From: Breoghania sp.
Lineage (GTDB): Bacteria; Pseudomonadota; Alphaproteobacteria; Rhizobiales; Stappiaceae
Assembly (NCBI RefSeq): GCF_963674635.1
Contig: NZ_OY771475.1
Coordinates: 744,001 to 808,000, forward strand
DNA length: 64,000 nucleotides
Direction of reading: 5' to 3'
Shown: positions 45,929-54,484 of the stretch, piece after piece
How the letters are laid out: the number at the start of each line of letters is the position of its first letter
Position numbering within the stretch: position 1 is the first letter of the stretch
Translations under genes and position numbers: made by a program
The notes under the pieces: generated by a model
Databases searched by the model: none
What the model was told of the DNA's origin: nothing
The model's input: the letters and a program-made list of their open reading frames with translations, nothing else

Positions 45929-46273
45929 TCAGCGAACGGCGGTAACGACGACCTCGATCAGCACGCCCTTGCCAAGTTCGGCAACGCCAATGGTGGCGCG
46001 GGTCGGAAGGTGCTCGGCCGGGAGCCATTCCAGCCATGCTTCGTTCATGCCTTCCTTCTGGTCGAAGTCGGTGATGTAGAGCATCGCCGTGACAAGCTTT
46101 TCCTTGGAGGAGCCGACCTCGGCCAGGAGCTTGTCGATCTTGGCGCAGATCTGTTCGGTCTGGCCCTTCATGTCGAGGGAGAAGTCGTCGGCCACGAGGC
46201 CGCCGAAATGCAGGATGCCACCGGCTTCGACGACGCGGTGGTTGATGCGGGTCTGGATATGGCGCTGGATCAT
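45929..46273 (-). CDS. ridA: RidA family enamine/imine deaminase
   Basis: A 114-aa trimeric RidA/YjgF protein that hydrolyses reactive 2-imino acids to keto acids. The substrate-binding Arg is in TRATIGVAELGKG, with the following Glu in VLIEVVVTAV. As the last gene after two amino-acid-type oxidases, it probably removes the imines they release. It begins 111 bp after the preceding oxidase stop and ends at a strong terminator. Confidence 0.93.
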   Translation of the reverse strand: MIQRHIQTRINHRVVEAGGILHFGGLVADDFSLDMKGQTEQICAKIDKLLAEVGSSKEKLVTAMLYITDFDQKEGMNEAWLEWLPAEHLPTRATIGVAELGKGVLIEVVVTAVR

Positions 46274-46384
46274 CTGTTTTCCTTGTTGCTTTCAAGTGGG
46301 AGGGGCATGCGACCACTGGCACAGTCCGGATCGGCGTGTGACCGAAATTGCCGGGGGGCGCTCTGGAAGGGAGCCTCGATGCCC

Positions 46385-47524
46385 TCAGGCAGCGAAGCGG
46401 TTAACCGCGAAGGCGTCGAGGGAATACCCGGTCGAGCCTGTGGCGATGAGTTCGGCCATGACCTCGCCGCAGCCCGGTCCAAGCTGGAAGCCGTGCGTGC
46501 TGTAGCCGAAGGAATAGAAGAGGCCTTCGTGCCTGGCGGAGGGGCCCATGACCGGGATTGCGTCGGGCAGGATGCTCTCCACGCCCGACCAGGTGCGCAC
46601 GATCGAGGCTTCGCGCATGATCGGGAAGATGTCGGACGCCGTCTCGGCGGTAAGGTGCAGTTCGTCGAAAAGGATCTCCGACAGGTTGGTTGTGCGGTCC
46701 GCGCGCCCAAGCCGACCGCCGCCGATGACGACCGTGCCATTCGGCATCTGCTTGAAGGACAGCGGGCGGCCAATGGCGCTCACCACGGCATCGCAGAAAT
46801 GCGGCAACCGGGAGGTGACGATCATCATCGGAGCGCAATCTTTCAAGGGGACCGGTTCGCCCAGCGAGGAGGACAGGTCGTTGCCCCACGCGCCGCCGGC
46901 GATCAGTACCTTCGCAGCCCTGAACGTGCCTTCCGTGGTTTCAACGCTCCACACGCCCTCGCTTTGGCTGAGCCCGGTTGCGCGGCAAGTCTCAACGATC
47001 CGCACCCCTTCGGCCTTGGCCTTGCGGGCGATGGCAAAGGTCGTGTGAAAGGGCTGGGCGAAGCCGTCTTCCAGACACGCAAGCCCGCCAATCACATGAT
47101 CGGAGACGGCGGGAAGATGCTCGCGCAGTTGTTTCTGGTCGAGAATGACCTCGTGGTCGAAGCCCATCTCGTTGAGATCCCGGACCCGTCGACGGGCATC
47201 TTCCAGCTCGGCTTCGGTCTCGATCACCCGGATCTGGGGCGCGACGTTGAAGCCGCAATCGGCTGCGAGAAAATCCTCAAGCCCGTACCAGATTTCCATG
47301 GAACGCTGGGAGATCGCCACTTCCGCATAGTGGCGACCCAGACGGCGAACACCGCCCGCATTCACGCCGGAGGCGTGGCGGGCGACCGTTTCCTTTTCCA
47401 GCAAAGTGACGGAGAGACCGCGCAAGGCAGCATACATTGCTGTCGCACAGCCGTGGATGCCGCCGCCGATCACGATCAGATCGGCGGAGGGAGTGGTTCC
47501 TGCTGTCCGCGCGGCCCCGGTCAT
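46385..47524 (-). CDS. DadA-like FAD-dependent oxidase (second copy)
   Basis: A 379-aa DAO-fold flavoprotein. The FAD loop is LIVIGGGIHGCATAMYAALRG near residue 16, and the C-terminal GYSTHGFQLGPGCGEVMAELI is the usual FAD-pyrimidine contact. Similar proteins are the catalytic subunits of opine/octopine oxidases and HcnC, which oxidise the C-N bond of glycine or secondary amino acids. It is one of two such genes in this operon and overlaps the HcnB-like gene by 4 nt. Confidence 0.85.
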   Translation of the reverse strand: MTGAARTAGTTPSADLIVIGGGIHGCATAMYAALRGLSVTLLEKETVARHASGVNAGGVRRLGRHYAEVAISQRSMEIWYGLEDFLAADCGFNVAPQIRVIETEAELEDARRRVRDLNEMGFDHEVILDQKQLREHLPAVSDHVIGGLACLEDGFAQPFHTTFAIARKAKAEGVRIVETCRATGLSQSEGVWSVETTEGTFRAAKVLIAGGAWGNDLSSSLGEPVPLKDCAPMMIVTSRLPHFCDAVVSAIGRPLSFKQMPNGTVVIGGGRLGRADRTTNLSEILFDELHLTAETASDIFPIMREASIVRTWSGVESILPDAIPVMGPSARHEGLFYSFGYSTHGFQLGPGCGEVMAELIATGSTGYSLDAFAVNRFAA

Positions 47525-48933
47525 TGTGCGGCAATCCCGCCTTCGGCGGGCTCCTCGTCACGGGCAGGATCGTAGGAGGCCAGTTCCATGAGCGGGATCG
47601 GCTTCAGCGGCGGGCGAATGCGGTAGTAGCCCGTCACATCCGGGGTTTCGCCCTTGCGCGCGGCGATGATCTGGGCGACGGCCAGACCACAGGTGCGGCC
47701 CTGGCAGGGGCCCATGCCGGAACGCAGCATCGACTTGACCTGATTGGGGCCGGGGGCACCAAGGTCGACAGTGGCACGGATGGCCCCGGCGGTGACCTCT
47801 TCGCAACGGCACACGACGGTCCCGTCGGCGGGGTCGAGAATTTCCGGCGCGGGGGCATAGAGCGTCTCAAGCATCGGGCGCACGGATGTCTCGCGCGCGA
47901 TCGCCGCCTTCAGGCTCTGGATGCGGCCCGTGTCCACGGACCTTCCCAAGGAGGCCGCGATGTTGAGCGCGACCATGCGGCCCTGAAGGGCCGCGCATTT
48001 CGCGCCGTTGATCGAGGCGCCGTCGCCGGCGATATAGATGCCTTGAACGGTTGTCTGGCAGGTCTCGTCAAGAACGGGAATGAAGCATTTCTGGGAGGCG
48101 TCCCAGCGGTGATCGGCGCGGATGAGCCGCGTGATCTGCTGGTTCGGCACCACACCTTGATGCAGCGCGACGGAGGTCGCCTCGATCCGCTGCGACTGGC
48201 CTCCCGACTTGAAGGTCACGGCCTTGACCGACCCTTCACCCTCAATCGCGAGTGCGCTGGCATTGGTGTGGATCGGCACGCCCGCCTGCTTCACGCGACG
48301 GATGAGCTTGAGCCCCTTGAAGAGATATTCGCTGGCGCGCAGCGCCTTGGGCAGGTGGGGCAGGGCGGCCAGGGTGCGGCCCTTGGGCAGGTTCTCCACG
48401 ATCGCCTTGGGCGGACAGCCCGCATCGATCATCTGAACGGCGACGAGCCAGATCAGCGGACCTGCGCCCATCAGGACGCAGTCCTCCTTCACGACGGAGG
48501 AGGTTTTCATCAGGATCTGAAGCGCACCGGCGGTGGTGACACCGGGAAGCGTCCAGCCGGGGATCGGCATCGGGCGTTCCAGAGCCCCCGTGGCCGCAAC
48601 GATCCGGCGCGCCTTCATGCGGTGGGCAACGCCTGCGGTGGAGTAGTCGATGGAGAGGTCGCTGCCGATGTTCCAGACGAGCGTTTCCGGCATGAGCTCG
48701 GCGTTGCTTGCGCGCAAGCTTTCCACCAGCGGGCGGCCTTCGACGAAATCCTTGCCAAGGATCTTGTCCATTTTCGCTGAGGTGGTCTCCACGGCGCGGT
48801 AGATCTGGCCGCCGGGGCGGGGCTGCTCGTCCATGACGGTGACAGAGAGGCCCGCATTCGCGGCTTCTGTTGCGGCTGCGATGCCGGCAGGCCCTGCGCC
48901 GATGACCAGAAGGTCGACGGTTTTCACGCTCAT
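47521..48933 (-). CDS. HcnB/OoxA-like FAD-NAD(P) oxidoreductase with C-terminal [2Fe-2S] domain
   Basis: A 470-aa flavoprotein. The N-terminal dinucleotide fold is LLVIGAGPAGIAAATEA followed by MDEQPRPGGQIYR; a second nucleotide site lies mid-protein (CVLMGAGPLIWL). The C-terminal BFD-like domain has VCRCEEVT and MGPCQGRTCG, giving four Cys for a [2Fe-2S] cluster. This is the layout of HcnB and of the opine oxidase A subunit (about 470 aa). It works as the electron-transfer partner of the DadA-like subunit and the small [2Fe-2S] protein. It overlaps both neighbours by 4 nt. Confidence 0.87.
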   Translation of the reverse strand: MSVKTVDLLVIGAGPAGIAAATEAANAGLSVTVMDEQPRPGGQIYRAVETTSAKMDKILGKDFVEGRPLVESLRASNAELMPETLVWNIGSDLSIDYSTAGVAHRMKARRIVAATGALERPMPIPGWTLPGVTTAGALQILMKTSSVVKEDCVLMGAGPLIWLVAVQMIDAGCPPKAIVENLPKGRTLAALPHLPKALRASEYLFKGLKLIRRVKQAGVPIHTNASALAIEGEGSVKAVTFKSGGQSQRIEATSVALHQGVVPNQQITRLIRADHRWDASQKCFIPVLDETCQTTVQGIYIAGDGASINGAKCAALQGRMVALNIAASLGRSVDTGRIQSLKAAIARETSVRPMLETLYAPAPEILDPADGTVVCRCEEVTAGAIRATVDLGAPGPNQVKSMLRSGMGPCQGRTCGLAVAQIIAARKGETPDVTGYYRIRPPLKPIPLMELASYDPARDEEPAEGGIAAQ

Positions 48934-49235
48934 AGCTCCACCTCCCGGCTGCCCTGCTGGCGCAGGACCACGAGCCCGTCGCTGACCTCGGTCATGCAGG
49001 CTTGGCGGTTTGGCTGGCCGTCAATGTTCATCAGGCACTCGAAACAGGCGCCCATCATGCAGTAGATGCCGCGGGACTCACCGGAAACGACGGATGAACG
49101 CAAGTCGAGAACCCCGGCGGCTGTCAGGGCTGCGGCGACGCTGTCGCCCTTTTTCGCCTCGATGGTCTGGCCTTCGAATGTGAAAGTCACCGTCGGGGCA
49201 TCTTCTTCAATGCGCCGCGATATGGACGGTGCCAT
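48930..49235 (-). CDS. HcnA-like small [2Fe-2S] protein
   Basis: A 101-aa ferredoxin-fold protein. The cluster-binding Cys lie in YCMMGACFECLMNIDGQPNRQAC, and VTFTFEGQTIEAKKGDSVAAAL is the beta-grasp start. The length equals HcnA and the gamma subunit of opine oxidases. AGGAGG precedes ATG 49235, which lies 29 nt inside the end of the upstream oxidase gene. Confidence 0.88.
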   Translation of the reverse strand: MAPSISRRIEEDAPTVTFTFEGQTIEAKKGDSVAAALTAAGVLDLRSSVVSGESRGIYCMMGACFECLMNIDGQPNRQACMTEVSDGLVVLRQQGSREVEL

Positions 49236-50346
49236 TGTCAAACCTCCTTGAGGAAAATGCGTCGAATTCGGGATCGAGCTTGCCCGCGGCAAGCTGGGGG
49301 GCGAGGGTCAGCGCATGGGCTCCGGCAAGGGTCACGCCCGAATGGCAGTTGACGGAAAAGACGCCGGGATGGGTTTCCGACTGGTCGTAGATGGGGGATC
49401 CGTCCGGGGTGAGGATGCGCACCGCGCCCCAGGTGCGCACGATGCGCAGCTTCGCAAGCTTCGGCAGGCAGCGCACCGCGTAACGGGCGATGTCGGTGAA
49501 GACGGAGGTGACGCTCTCGGTCGAGTAGCCGGTATCCTCGTGGCTGTCTCCGAGCAGTACGGTGCCTTCCTCCGTCTGGCGCATCACGTGCAGCGGCATC
49601 GGAATGAAGGGCTTTGTGCGTTCGGTAACGAGGATCTGGCCCTTTTCCGGGATCAGCGGAAGGTTCAATCCGACCTGCGCGCCCAACGGCTTGTTGCCAT
49701 GGCCGGCCGCCAGGATGACCTTGGCGGCGCGGAAGGTGCCCTTGTCGGTCTCAACCGCATTGCCGGAACCATCCCGCGTGATCTTGCGGGCATTGGCCTC
49801 CGCGACATAATGGGTGCCGCGGGCGGCATTGGCCATGTGCAGCGCGCGCAGGAGGTTGAGCGGGCTGGCGTGGCCGTCATGGGGCGACCAGCTGGCGCCA
49901 ACGACCTCCGGACCAATGCCGGGCAGGATTTCCTCCACCTGCTTGCGGTCCATGAGGACGGTGTCCGGGCTGAGCTCGCCGTAATAGTTGCTCATGCGCT
50001 TGTTCAGCGCCTTCGCCTCTTCACGTTCTTCCTCGGAGAGCAGGAGATGCAGTCCGCCGGGCTTGTGGTAATCGGGAGAGACGCCCGTGGCTTCCTTCAA
50101 TTCCTCGGCGAAGCCGGACCACAGGTCCGCAGACCTGCGGCTCCAGCGGGCATATTCGGGCATGTTCTTGCCCTTGGACTGAACCCAGACAAGGCCGAAA
50201 TTGCCCCGGCTTGCGCGCAATGCGATGTCGCCTTCGTCAAGAAGGGCGACCTTCTCTCCTTCACGCGCAAGGCCCCAGGCGATCGCCGAGCCGACGAGGC
50301 CTCCGCCCACGACGATCGTGTCGAAGACTTTTTCACTAACTGTCAT
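49207..50346 (-). CDS. DadA-like FAD-dependent oxidase (first copy)
   Basis: A 379-aa DAO-fold oxidase. The FAD loop is TIVVGGGLVGSAIAWGLAREG, and the C-terminal VNCHSGVTLAGAHALTLAPQLAAG completes the FAD site. It differs markedly from the second DadA-like protein of the operon, so the two may act on different substrates or form a heteromeric complex with the HcnA- and HcnB-like proteins. ATG 50346 has AGAAGG upstream and lies 11 nt inside the permease gene. Confidence 0.86.
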   Translation of the reverse strand: MTVSEKVFDTIVVGGGLVGSAIAWGLAREGEKVALLDEGDIALRASRGNFGLVWVQSKGKNMPEYARWSRRSADLWSGFAEELKEATGVSPDYHKPGGLHLLLSEEEREEAKALNKRMSNYYGELSPDTVLMDRKQVEEILPGIGPEVVGASWSPHDGHASPLNLLRALHMANAARGTHYVAEANARKITRDGSGNAVETDKGTFRAAKVILAAGHGNKPLGAQVGLNLPLIPEKGQILVTERTKPFIPMPLHVMRQTEEGTVLLGDSHEDTGYSTESVTSVFTDIARYAVRCLPKLAKLRIVRTWGAVRILTPDGSPIYDQSETHPGVFSVNCHSGVTLAGAHALTLAPQLAAGKLDPEFDAFSSRRFDNGTVHIAAH

Positions 50347-51142
50347 TTTTACCTTCTTCGAGAAGCAGGCGGTCGAGACCATAGAGACGGTCCACCACAA
50401 TCATGACACCGACCGTGAACAACACGGCGACCGCGGAAACAGAGGCAACGAGGGGATCTGTCGTCTGCGCGATGTGATTGAAGAGACGAACCGGCAGGGT
50501 CGTTGTGGACGGGTTGACGATGAAGACCGTGACGGTGACTTCATCGAAGCTGGTAATGAAGGCCAGCACCCAGCCTCCAACGATACCCGGAATGATGGAG
50601 GGCAGGACAATGCGATGAAACACCGTCCAGTTCGATGCGCCCAGTGCGATTGCAGCTTTTTCTACAGATCTGTCGAGCCCGGTGAGCGAGGCCAGAACAA
50701 GGCGCAGCCCGTAAGGCAGAACGATGATCACATGGCACAGCACGAGGCCCAAGAACGATCCCGTCAGGCCAACCATCGTCAGGAAGCGCAGGAAGGCGAT
50801 GCCGAGCACGACGGTGGGCACCATCAGCGGCGACATCAGGAACGCCAGCAACGCTTCGCGACCGGGGAAGTGGCCACGGGTGATGGCAAGTGCGGCGGGG
50901 ACGGCCAGGAACATGGCCAGCGTGGCCGACAGAACGCCGATCTGAAGGCTTGTGATCGCGGCTTCGATGAAGTCGGGATTGTCGAGGATCGCGCGGAACC
51001 AGCGCAGCGAGATGCCGCTGGGCGGGAATTCCAGATGCCCCGTGGGGGTGAAGGCGACGCCCACCACAATGGCGATAGGCGCGACCATGAAAAGCGCAAA
51101 GGCGATGATGAAGGCGTTTGCGAAGAGGCCGTTGCGTCTCAT
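50336..51142 (-). CDS. ABC transporter permease (PotC type)
   Basis: A 268-aa inner-membrane permease with about six helices. The coupling-helix EAA motif is EKAAIALGASNWTVFHRIVLPSIIPGI. Second permease of the importer; its start overlaps the end of the first by 4 nt. Belongs to the spermidine/putrescine-type (PAAT-unrelated, PotC/PhnV) group; the true ligand is suggested by the oxidases downstream to be an amino-acid derivative. Confidence 0.9.
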   Translation of the reverse strand: MRRNGLFANAFIIAFALFMVAPIAIVVGVAFTPTGHLEFPPSGISLRWFRAILDNPDFIEAAITSLQIGVLSATLAMFLAVPAALAITRGHFPGREALLAFLMSPLMVPTVVLGIAFLRFLTMVGLTGSFLGLVLCHVIIVLPYGLRLVLASLTGLDRSVEKAAIALGASNWTVFHRIVLPSIIPGIVGGWVLAFITSFDEVTVTVFIVNPSTTTLPVRLFNHIAQTTDPLVASVSAVAVLFTVGVMIVVDRLYGLDRLLLEEGKNDS

Positions 51143-51999
51143 GCGTGGGCCTTTCCGAAACGGGTTTCGACCATCCGGTTCCAGGAGACCATGATGATCA
51201 GAATGGACACCATCAAGAGCATGGCGATGGCAGCGCCCAGCGGCCAGTTCAGCGTGTTCATGAACTCGTCATGGACAACCGTCGGGATCACCTTGACGCG
51301 ACGACCGCCAAGAATGGCCGGGGTGGCGAAGGCAGAAGCCGACAGGGAGAAGACGATCAGCGAACCGGACAGCACCCCCGGCATGGCCTGGGGAACGACG
51401 ATGCGGCGGAAAATGGTGAAGGGGTGCGCACCGAGGCTTTCAGCCGCCGTTTCGGTTGCCGGGTCCTGACGTTGCAGCGAGGCCCAGACCGCCAGCACCA
51501 TGAAGGGGACCATGACATGCACCAGCGCCAGAACGATGCCGCCGGAGGTGTACATCATCTTCAGCGGGCGGGTGATCAGTCCGATATCCATGAGGATGTC
51601 GTTGATCACGCCGCGTCGGCCCAGAAGGATGGCCCAGCCGAGTGTGCGCACGACGACCGAGATCAGCAGCGGGCCCAGCACGATCAGGATCATCACCGAG
51701 CGCGGTCCGGGACGCATGCGCGACAGAAAGTAGGAGAGGGGCACGCCGATCAGCACGCAGATGGCGGTGGTGGCGAGCGCGATGGCGAAGGTCCGCCCGA
51801 AGATCTCGTAATAATAGCTGTCGCTCAGGACCAGCAGATAGTTGGTCAGGCTGTAGGTGTCGTCGATGCCCTTGTAGAAGTCGAACTGATGGAACGACAG
51901 CACGAAGGTCATGATGAGAGGCGTCAGGAGAAAGGCTGCGTAAAGCGCCAGCGCGGGGGCCGAAAGCAGCCAGCTCTTCGCGGGCGAGGGGACGCTCAT
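51139..51999 (-). CDS. ABC transporter permease (PotB type)
   Basis: A 286-aa permease with six hydrophobic segments. The EAA loop is ETAAESLGAHPFTIFRRIVVPQAMPGVLSG. It pairs with the downstream PotC-type permease. Start ATG 51999 overlaps the stop of the ATPase gene (ATGA). Confidence 0.9.
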   Translation of the reverse strand: MSVPSPAKSWLLSAPALALYAAFLLTPLIMTFVLSFHQFDFYKGIDDTYSLTNYLLVLSDSYYYEIFGRTFAIALATTAICVLIGVPLSYFLSRMRPGPRSVMILIVLGPLLISVVVRTLGWAILLGRRGVINDILMDIGLITRPLKMMYTSGGIVLALVHVMVPFMVLAVWASLQRQDPATETAAESLGAHPFTIFRRIVVPQAMPGVLSGSLIVFSLSASAFATPAILGGRRVKVIPTVVHDEFMNTLNWPLGAAIAMLLMVSILIIMVSWNRMVETRFGKAHA

Positions 52000-53057
52000 T
52001 TTTGCGCTCCTTCTGCCGGAAGAACCCGCACATCCTGCGGATTGAAGGACAGGCCAACCGTGGTGCCAAGCTCCCAGGTCGTCTGACCGACATTGCGGCG
52101 CAGGACGATGAGATCGCCGATCTTCGTTTCAAGACGCAGAAGCCACTGGTTGCCGAGAAAGGTCCGCTCCACGATCTTGCCGGGCAGGATGGCGTCCTGG
52201 GCAACGATCTCGATGCGTTCGGGGCGCAGCGACATGCGCGCAGGGCCGGGCAATTGATGAACTGGCGCCGCATCGAGCTTGACCCCGTTGCACTCGATCA
52301 CGGATCCCGCCTCGTCGCTGGACAGCAGCTTCACGTCGAGATTGTTCGTCTTGCCAATGAAGGTTGAGACGAAGGACGTGCGCGGATGCTCGTAGATCTC
52401 GACGGGGGCTGCGTCCTGCTCCACGCGGCCCTTTTCCAGAACCACCACGCGGTCGCTCAAGGCCAGCGCCTCGGCCTGATCGTGGGTGACCATCAAGGTG
52501 GTGACGCCGGCTTCGCGCTGGATGCGGCGCAGCTCGATCTGCATCTCCTCGCGCAGCTTTGCATCCAGGTTGGAAAGCGGCTCGTCGAGCAACAGCAATT
52601 CCGGCTCGATGACAAGGGCGCGGGCCAGCGCGATGCGCTGACGCTGGCCGCCCGACATGGCACGGGGATAGCGGTCCGCAAGGTGGCTGAGATGGACGAG
52701 ATCGAGCGCGCGGGCAACGCGGGTCTTGCGCTCCTGCTTCGGGACCTTGCGCATTTCCAGACCGAAGGCGACGTTTTCCGCAGCCGTCATGTGCATGAAG
52801 AGAGCGTAGGTCTGAAAGACGATGCCCAGGCCGCGAAAGCGGGCAGGGACCGCGGACAGATCGCGGCCATTGAGCATGATCTTGCCATCGGTGACTTCCT
52901 CGAAGCCGGCAATCATCTGTAGTGTCGTGGTCTTGCCGCACCCGGAGGGGCCGAGAAGCGAGACAAACTCGCCACGTTCGACGTTGAAGGACACGCGATC
53001 AACGGCCGTGAGGCTGCCGTAGCGTTTTGTGAGTGCTTTCAGTTCGAGAAAAGCCAT
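51996..53057 (-). CDS. ABC transporter ATP-binding protein (PotA type)
   Basis: A 353-aa importer ATPase. Walker A is LLGPSGCGKTT, the signature is AMSGGQRQRIALARAL, Walker B is LLLLDEPLSNLD, and the H-loop is VTHDQAEAL. The C-terminal ~110 residues are a TOBE regulatory domain. It lies 261 bp after the substrate-binding protein gene, beyond a strong hairpin. Confidence 0.93.
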   Translation of the reverse strand: MAFLELKALTKRYGSLTAVDRVSFNVERGEFVSLLGPSGCGKTTTLQMIAGFEEVTDGKIMLNGRDLSAVPARFRGLGIVFQTYALFMHMTAAENVAFGLEMRKVPKQERKTRVARALDLVHLSHLADRYPRAMSGGQRQRIALARALVIEPELLLLDEPLSNLDAKLREEMQIELRRIQREAGVTTLMVTHDQAEALALSDRVVVLEKGRVEQDAAPVEIYEHPRTSFVSTFIGKTNNLDVKLLSSDEAGSVIECNGVKLDAAPVHQLPGPARMSLRPERIEIVAQDAILPGKIVERTFLGNQWLLRLETKIGDLIVLRRNVGQTTWELGTTVGLSFNPQDVRVLPAEGAQK

Positions 53058-53257
53058 TGCGCCGCCATTGAATGTTCAATCTGGACTGGATCACTTGAAG
53101 CAACCAGAGGTGTGCCTTGGGGCTCTGTCGATATCAGAGCGCGTGACGATCCAGGATACGCACTTCATCTCTCGGGCGTTCGAGGCCGCAATAGGGGCAT
53201 CGAAAGACCTGGAGGGAACGTATCGAAAATCGTGCTTTGAAGACTAAGGCAAACCGG

Positions 53258-53287
53258 CTTCCGTGTCCGTCGTGACGGACACGGAAG
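53258..53287 (-). terminator. Hairpin between binding-protein gene and ABC ATPase gene
   Basis: Perfect 14-bp arms at 53258-53271 and 53274-53287 (CTTCCGTGTCCGTC / GACGGACACGGAAG). It lies 31 bp after the binding-protein stop without a T run. It may stabilise the upstream mRNA or attenuate the rest, giving more binding protein than membrane components. Confidence 0.6.
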
Positions 53288-53318
53288 GGATAGGTTGTTT
53301 GCTTCGTGCAGTGGACGC

Positions 53319-54350
53319 TTAGCGTTCCACTTCACGCGCCCAGCGCGCCGTCCATTCCTGGCGCAGCGGATTGATCACGTCCCAGTCGACGCCGACGAGC
53401 TGTGAGATCTTCTCGCCATAGGGGAGCTTTTCGGCCAGCTCCGGCGGCAGCTTGGAGTTCTTGTTGACCGGGCCGGAGCCCATGGCATCGGCCAGCTTCA
53501 CCTGGATTTCAGGATCGAGCAGGTAATCGAGGAAGGCCTGGGCTTCCGCGGGAACGTTGCTTTCCACGACCGGGCAACCGGCCAGCATCAGCGCGACAGC
53601 GCCTTCCTTGGGATAGATGAAACCGGCCGGGTAGCCGGTGTCGGCCAGGGACTTGACGCGGCCCGAGCCCCAGACGGAGAAGGCGATCTCGCCGTTCTGG
53701 AAGAGTTCCGACATCTTGCCGGAGGAGGGCTCGAAGACCAGCACATTCGGGGCGACCTCATCGGCCATCGCTGCAAAACCGGGGTCGATGTCCTTTTCTC
53801 CGCCGCCCGCATCGCGGGCCAGCATCACGAGCGCATGCAGGCCATAGGTGTTGGAGATGGGGGGAACGGAGATGAGGCCTTCGTATTTCGGATCCTTCAG
53901 GTCTTCCCAGCTGGTGGGCAGATCCCAGCCTTCCTTCTCGAAGAATTCCTTGGAGTAGGCGAAGCCGGTGGCGACGAATCCGACGCCGATGGCGTTCGGG
54001 CTGATCTTGGCAAGATCGTAGACGTCGCTCTTGATCGCGCTGTCTTCGAGCGGAGCGCAGAAGCCCAGCGCATCGGCCTGATACATCGGGCCGTCATCCA
54101 GGATCACGACATCGAGTTCCTGCGCGCCCTTCTGGGCCTGGAGACGGGCAAGATTCTCCGTAGAGTTGCCCGAAACATACGCGACCTTGACGTTGTGGTT
54201 CTTTTCGAACTCCGGAATGATGAGCTGCTTCATCAGCGTTTCGAAAGATCCTCCGTAACCGCCAACGGTCAGGACTTCCGGATCAGCTGCATGGGCACCC
54301 GTTGCGAGTGCCGAACTCATGAGAGCTGCGAGTAGGAGATTCTTTCCCAT
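53319..54350 (-). CDS. ABC transporter substrate-binding protein (PotD type)
   Basis: A 343-aa periplasmic binding protein. The signal peptide is MGKNLLLAALMSSALATGAHA, cut before ADPEVL. The mature part has VGGYGGSFETLMKQLIIPEFEKN and WDLPTSWEDLKDPKYEG, typical of the PotD/polyamine-like family. ATG 54350 has GAGGAATGAA upstream. First gene of the catabolic operon, divergent from the LysR regulator. Confidence 0.92.
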   Translation of the reverse strand: MGKNLLLAALMSSALATGAHAADPEVLTVGGYGGSFETLMKQLIIPEFEKNHNVKVAYVSGNSTENLARLQAQKGAQELDVVILDDGPMYQADALGFCAPLEDSAIKSDVYDLAKISPNAIGVGFVATGFAYSKEFFEKEGWDLPTSWEDLKDPKYEGLISVPPISNTYGLHALVMLARDAGGGEKDIDPGFAAMADEVAPNVLVFEPSSGKMSELFQNGEIAFSVWGSGRVKSLADTGYPAGFIYPKEGAVALMLAGCPVVESNVPAEAQAFLDYLLDPEIQVKLADAMGSGPVNKNSKLPPELAEKLPYGEKISQLVGVDWDVINPLRQEWTARWAREVER

Positions 54351-54446
54351 TTCATTCCTCTGTGTTCTGGTGAGTTGTGTTGTTTTTTTGTTGTTCCCAC
54401 AGATTGAGCGGCTGCTTGACATCGAGCAAATGAGTTTAATTATATA

Positions 54447-54469
54447 CCCTATAACCAATAGTTATAGGG
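54447..54469. promoter_or_regulatory. Perfect palindrome, probable LysR operator
   Basis: CCCTATAAC (54447-54455) and GTTATAGGG (54461-54469) are exact inverse arms around a 5-nt centre. It lies between the divergent lysR-type gene (start 54485) and the binding-protein gene (start 54350) in an AT-rich stretch, and contains the T-N11-A core expected for LysR regulators. Confidence 0.7.
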
Positions 54470-54484
54470 GAGGGGCATCCGGCC

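Noticed and set aside
46385..50346. Reading the oxidase cluster as hydrogen cyanide synthase (hcnABC)
   Set aside because: Sizes and domains match HcnA and HcnB, but there are two catalytic subunits, an importer, a RidA and a LysR regulator, which fit catabolism of an imported compound as in opine oxidases. HcnABC itself belongs to the same superfamily, so similarity alone is not proof.
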